Of a stretch of DNA of 5,664 nucleotides, positions 5,579 through 5,664 are shown piece after piece. Source of the DNA: Candidatus Sumerlaeota bacterium (GTDB lineage: Bacteria > Sumerlaeota > Sumerlaeia > MWCT01 > JAGHBZ01); NCBI GenBank assembly GCA_021160705.1, contig JAGHBZ010000464.1:1-5664 (forward strand). The letters are read 5' to 3'. The position numbers were made by a program, and so were the translations under genes. How positions within the stretch are numbered: the first letter of the stretch is position 1; each line of letters opens with the position of its first letter. The notes beneath the pieces were generated by a model. The model worked only from the letters and a program-made list of their open reading frames with translations, ran no database searches and was not told the DNA's origin.

Positions 5579-5664
5579 TAATCTTTACCCACGCACCCAC
5601 CTGGAAGAACTTCAGGAAACACACTTCAATTCCACTAAAGTTCATCATTTACTCTGTTGTAAGC

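Larger units (their letters stand above)
5220..5664. repeat. Tandem array of about 213-bp units, each with a long hairpin
   Basis: The tag TTTACT..GTAAGC occurs at 5220-5236, 5435-5451 and 5648-5664, giving periods of 215 and 213 bp. Two full units and the first bases of a third are visible, so the array probably continues beyond the window. From 5294 and 5506 onward the copies are nearly identical, with scattered substitutions and single-base indels. The 45-50 bp after each tag (5246-5293 versus 5461-5505) has diverged much more. Each unit carries a long imperfect hairpin and a smaller palindrome, CCTGGAAG/CTTCAGG (5388-5404 and 5600-5616). I see no protein common to the copies: the minus-strand frame open through copy 2 is broken by a 1-bp indel in copy 1. 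It is not a CRISPR array, because the units are far too long and nearly continuous. Confidence 0.85.

Noticed and set aside
5463..5648. 61-codon minus-strand open frame across repeat unit 2
   Set aside because: It is a translation of the repeat. The equivalent frame in unit 1 is broken by a 1-bp indel and ends in an early stop, so the reading frame is not maintained.
5220..5664. CRISPR array
   Set aside because: Units are about 213 bp and almost wholly repeated, with no 20-40 bp repeats alternating with unique spacers.

Overview
The window looks like chromosomal DNA of an anaerobic, probably uncultivated bacterium of moderate GC content. The main evidence for anaerobiosis is a complete nfnAB pair, which encodes the flavin-based electron-bifurcating NADH-dependent reduced ferredoxin:NADP+ oxidoreductase of fermenters, acetogens, sulfate reducers and similar organisms. 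The intergenic DNA is rich in repeats. I cannot name the phylum from sequence alone.

Layout. Positions 1-367 hold no complete gene: there is an unassignable edge, a hairpin-rich stretch, and a compact 151-bp element with terminal inverted repeats (183-333) that resembles a MITE. Positions 368-2403 are a two-gene minus-strand operon. An enolase-superfamily dipeptide epimerase (1324-2403) is transcribed first, and after a 29-nt gap comes pseudouridine-5'-phosphate glycosidase PsuG (368-1294). Positions 2404-2723 are a divergent control region with several palindromes. It includes a good sigma70-type promoter for nfnA, with a perfect 7-4-7 inverted repeat directly against its -35 box. Positions 2724-5124 are the plus-strand nfnA-nfnB operon, with an unusually long AT-rich 124-nt gap between the two genes. 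Positions 5125-5664 contain no convincing gene. They hold a tandem array of about 213-bp units, each carrying a long imperfect hairpin, and the array runs off the right edge.

How the genes work together. The minus-strand operon is a salvage module: one enzyme epimerises a dipeptide (murein- or protein-derived) and the other splits the RNA-derived nucleotide pseudouridine 5'-phosphate into uracil and ribose 5-phosphate. The plus-strand operon makes the two Nfn subunits, which balance the NADH, NADPH and reduced ferredoxin pools. All characteristic cofactor ligands are present in both subunits, including the unusual Asp ligand of the [2Fe-2S] cluster and the Glu ligand of one [4Fe-4S] cluster.

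No new protein system is evident. The parts least explained by known families are non-coding: the hairpin tandem array, the small inverted-repeat element, and the operator-like palindrome at the nfnA promoter.
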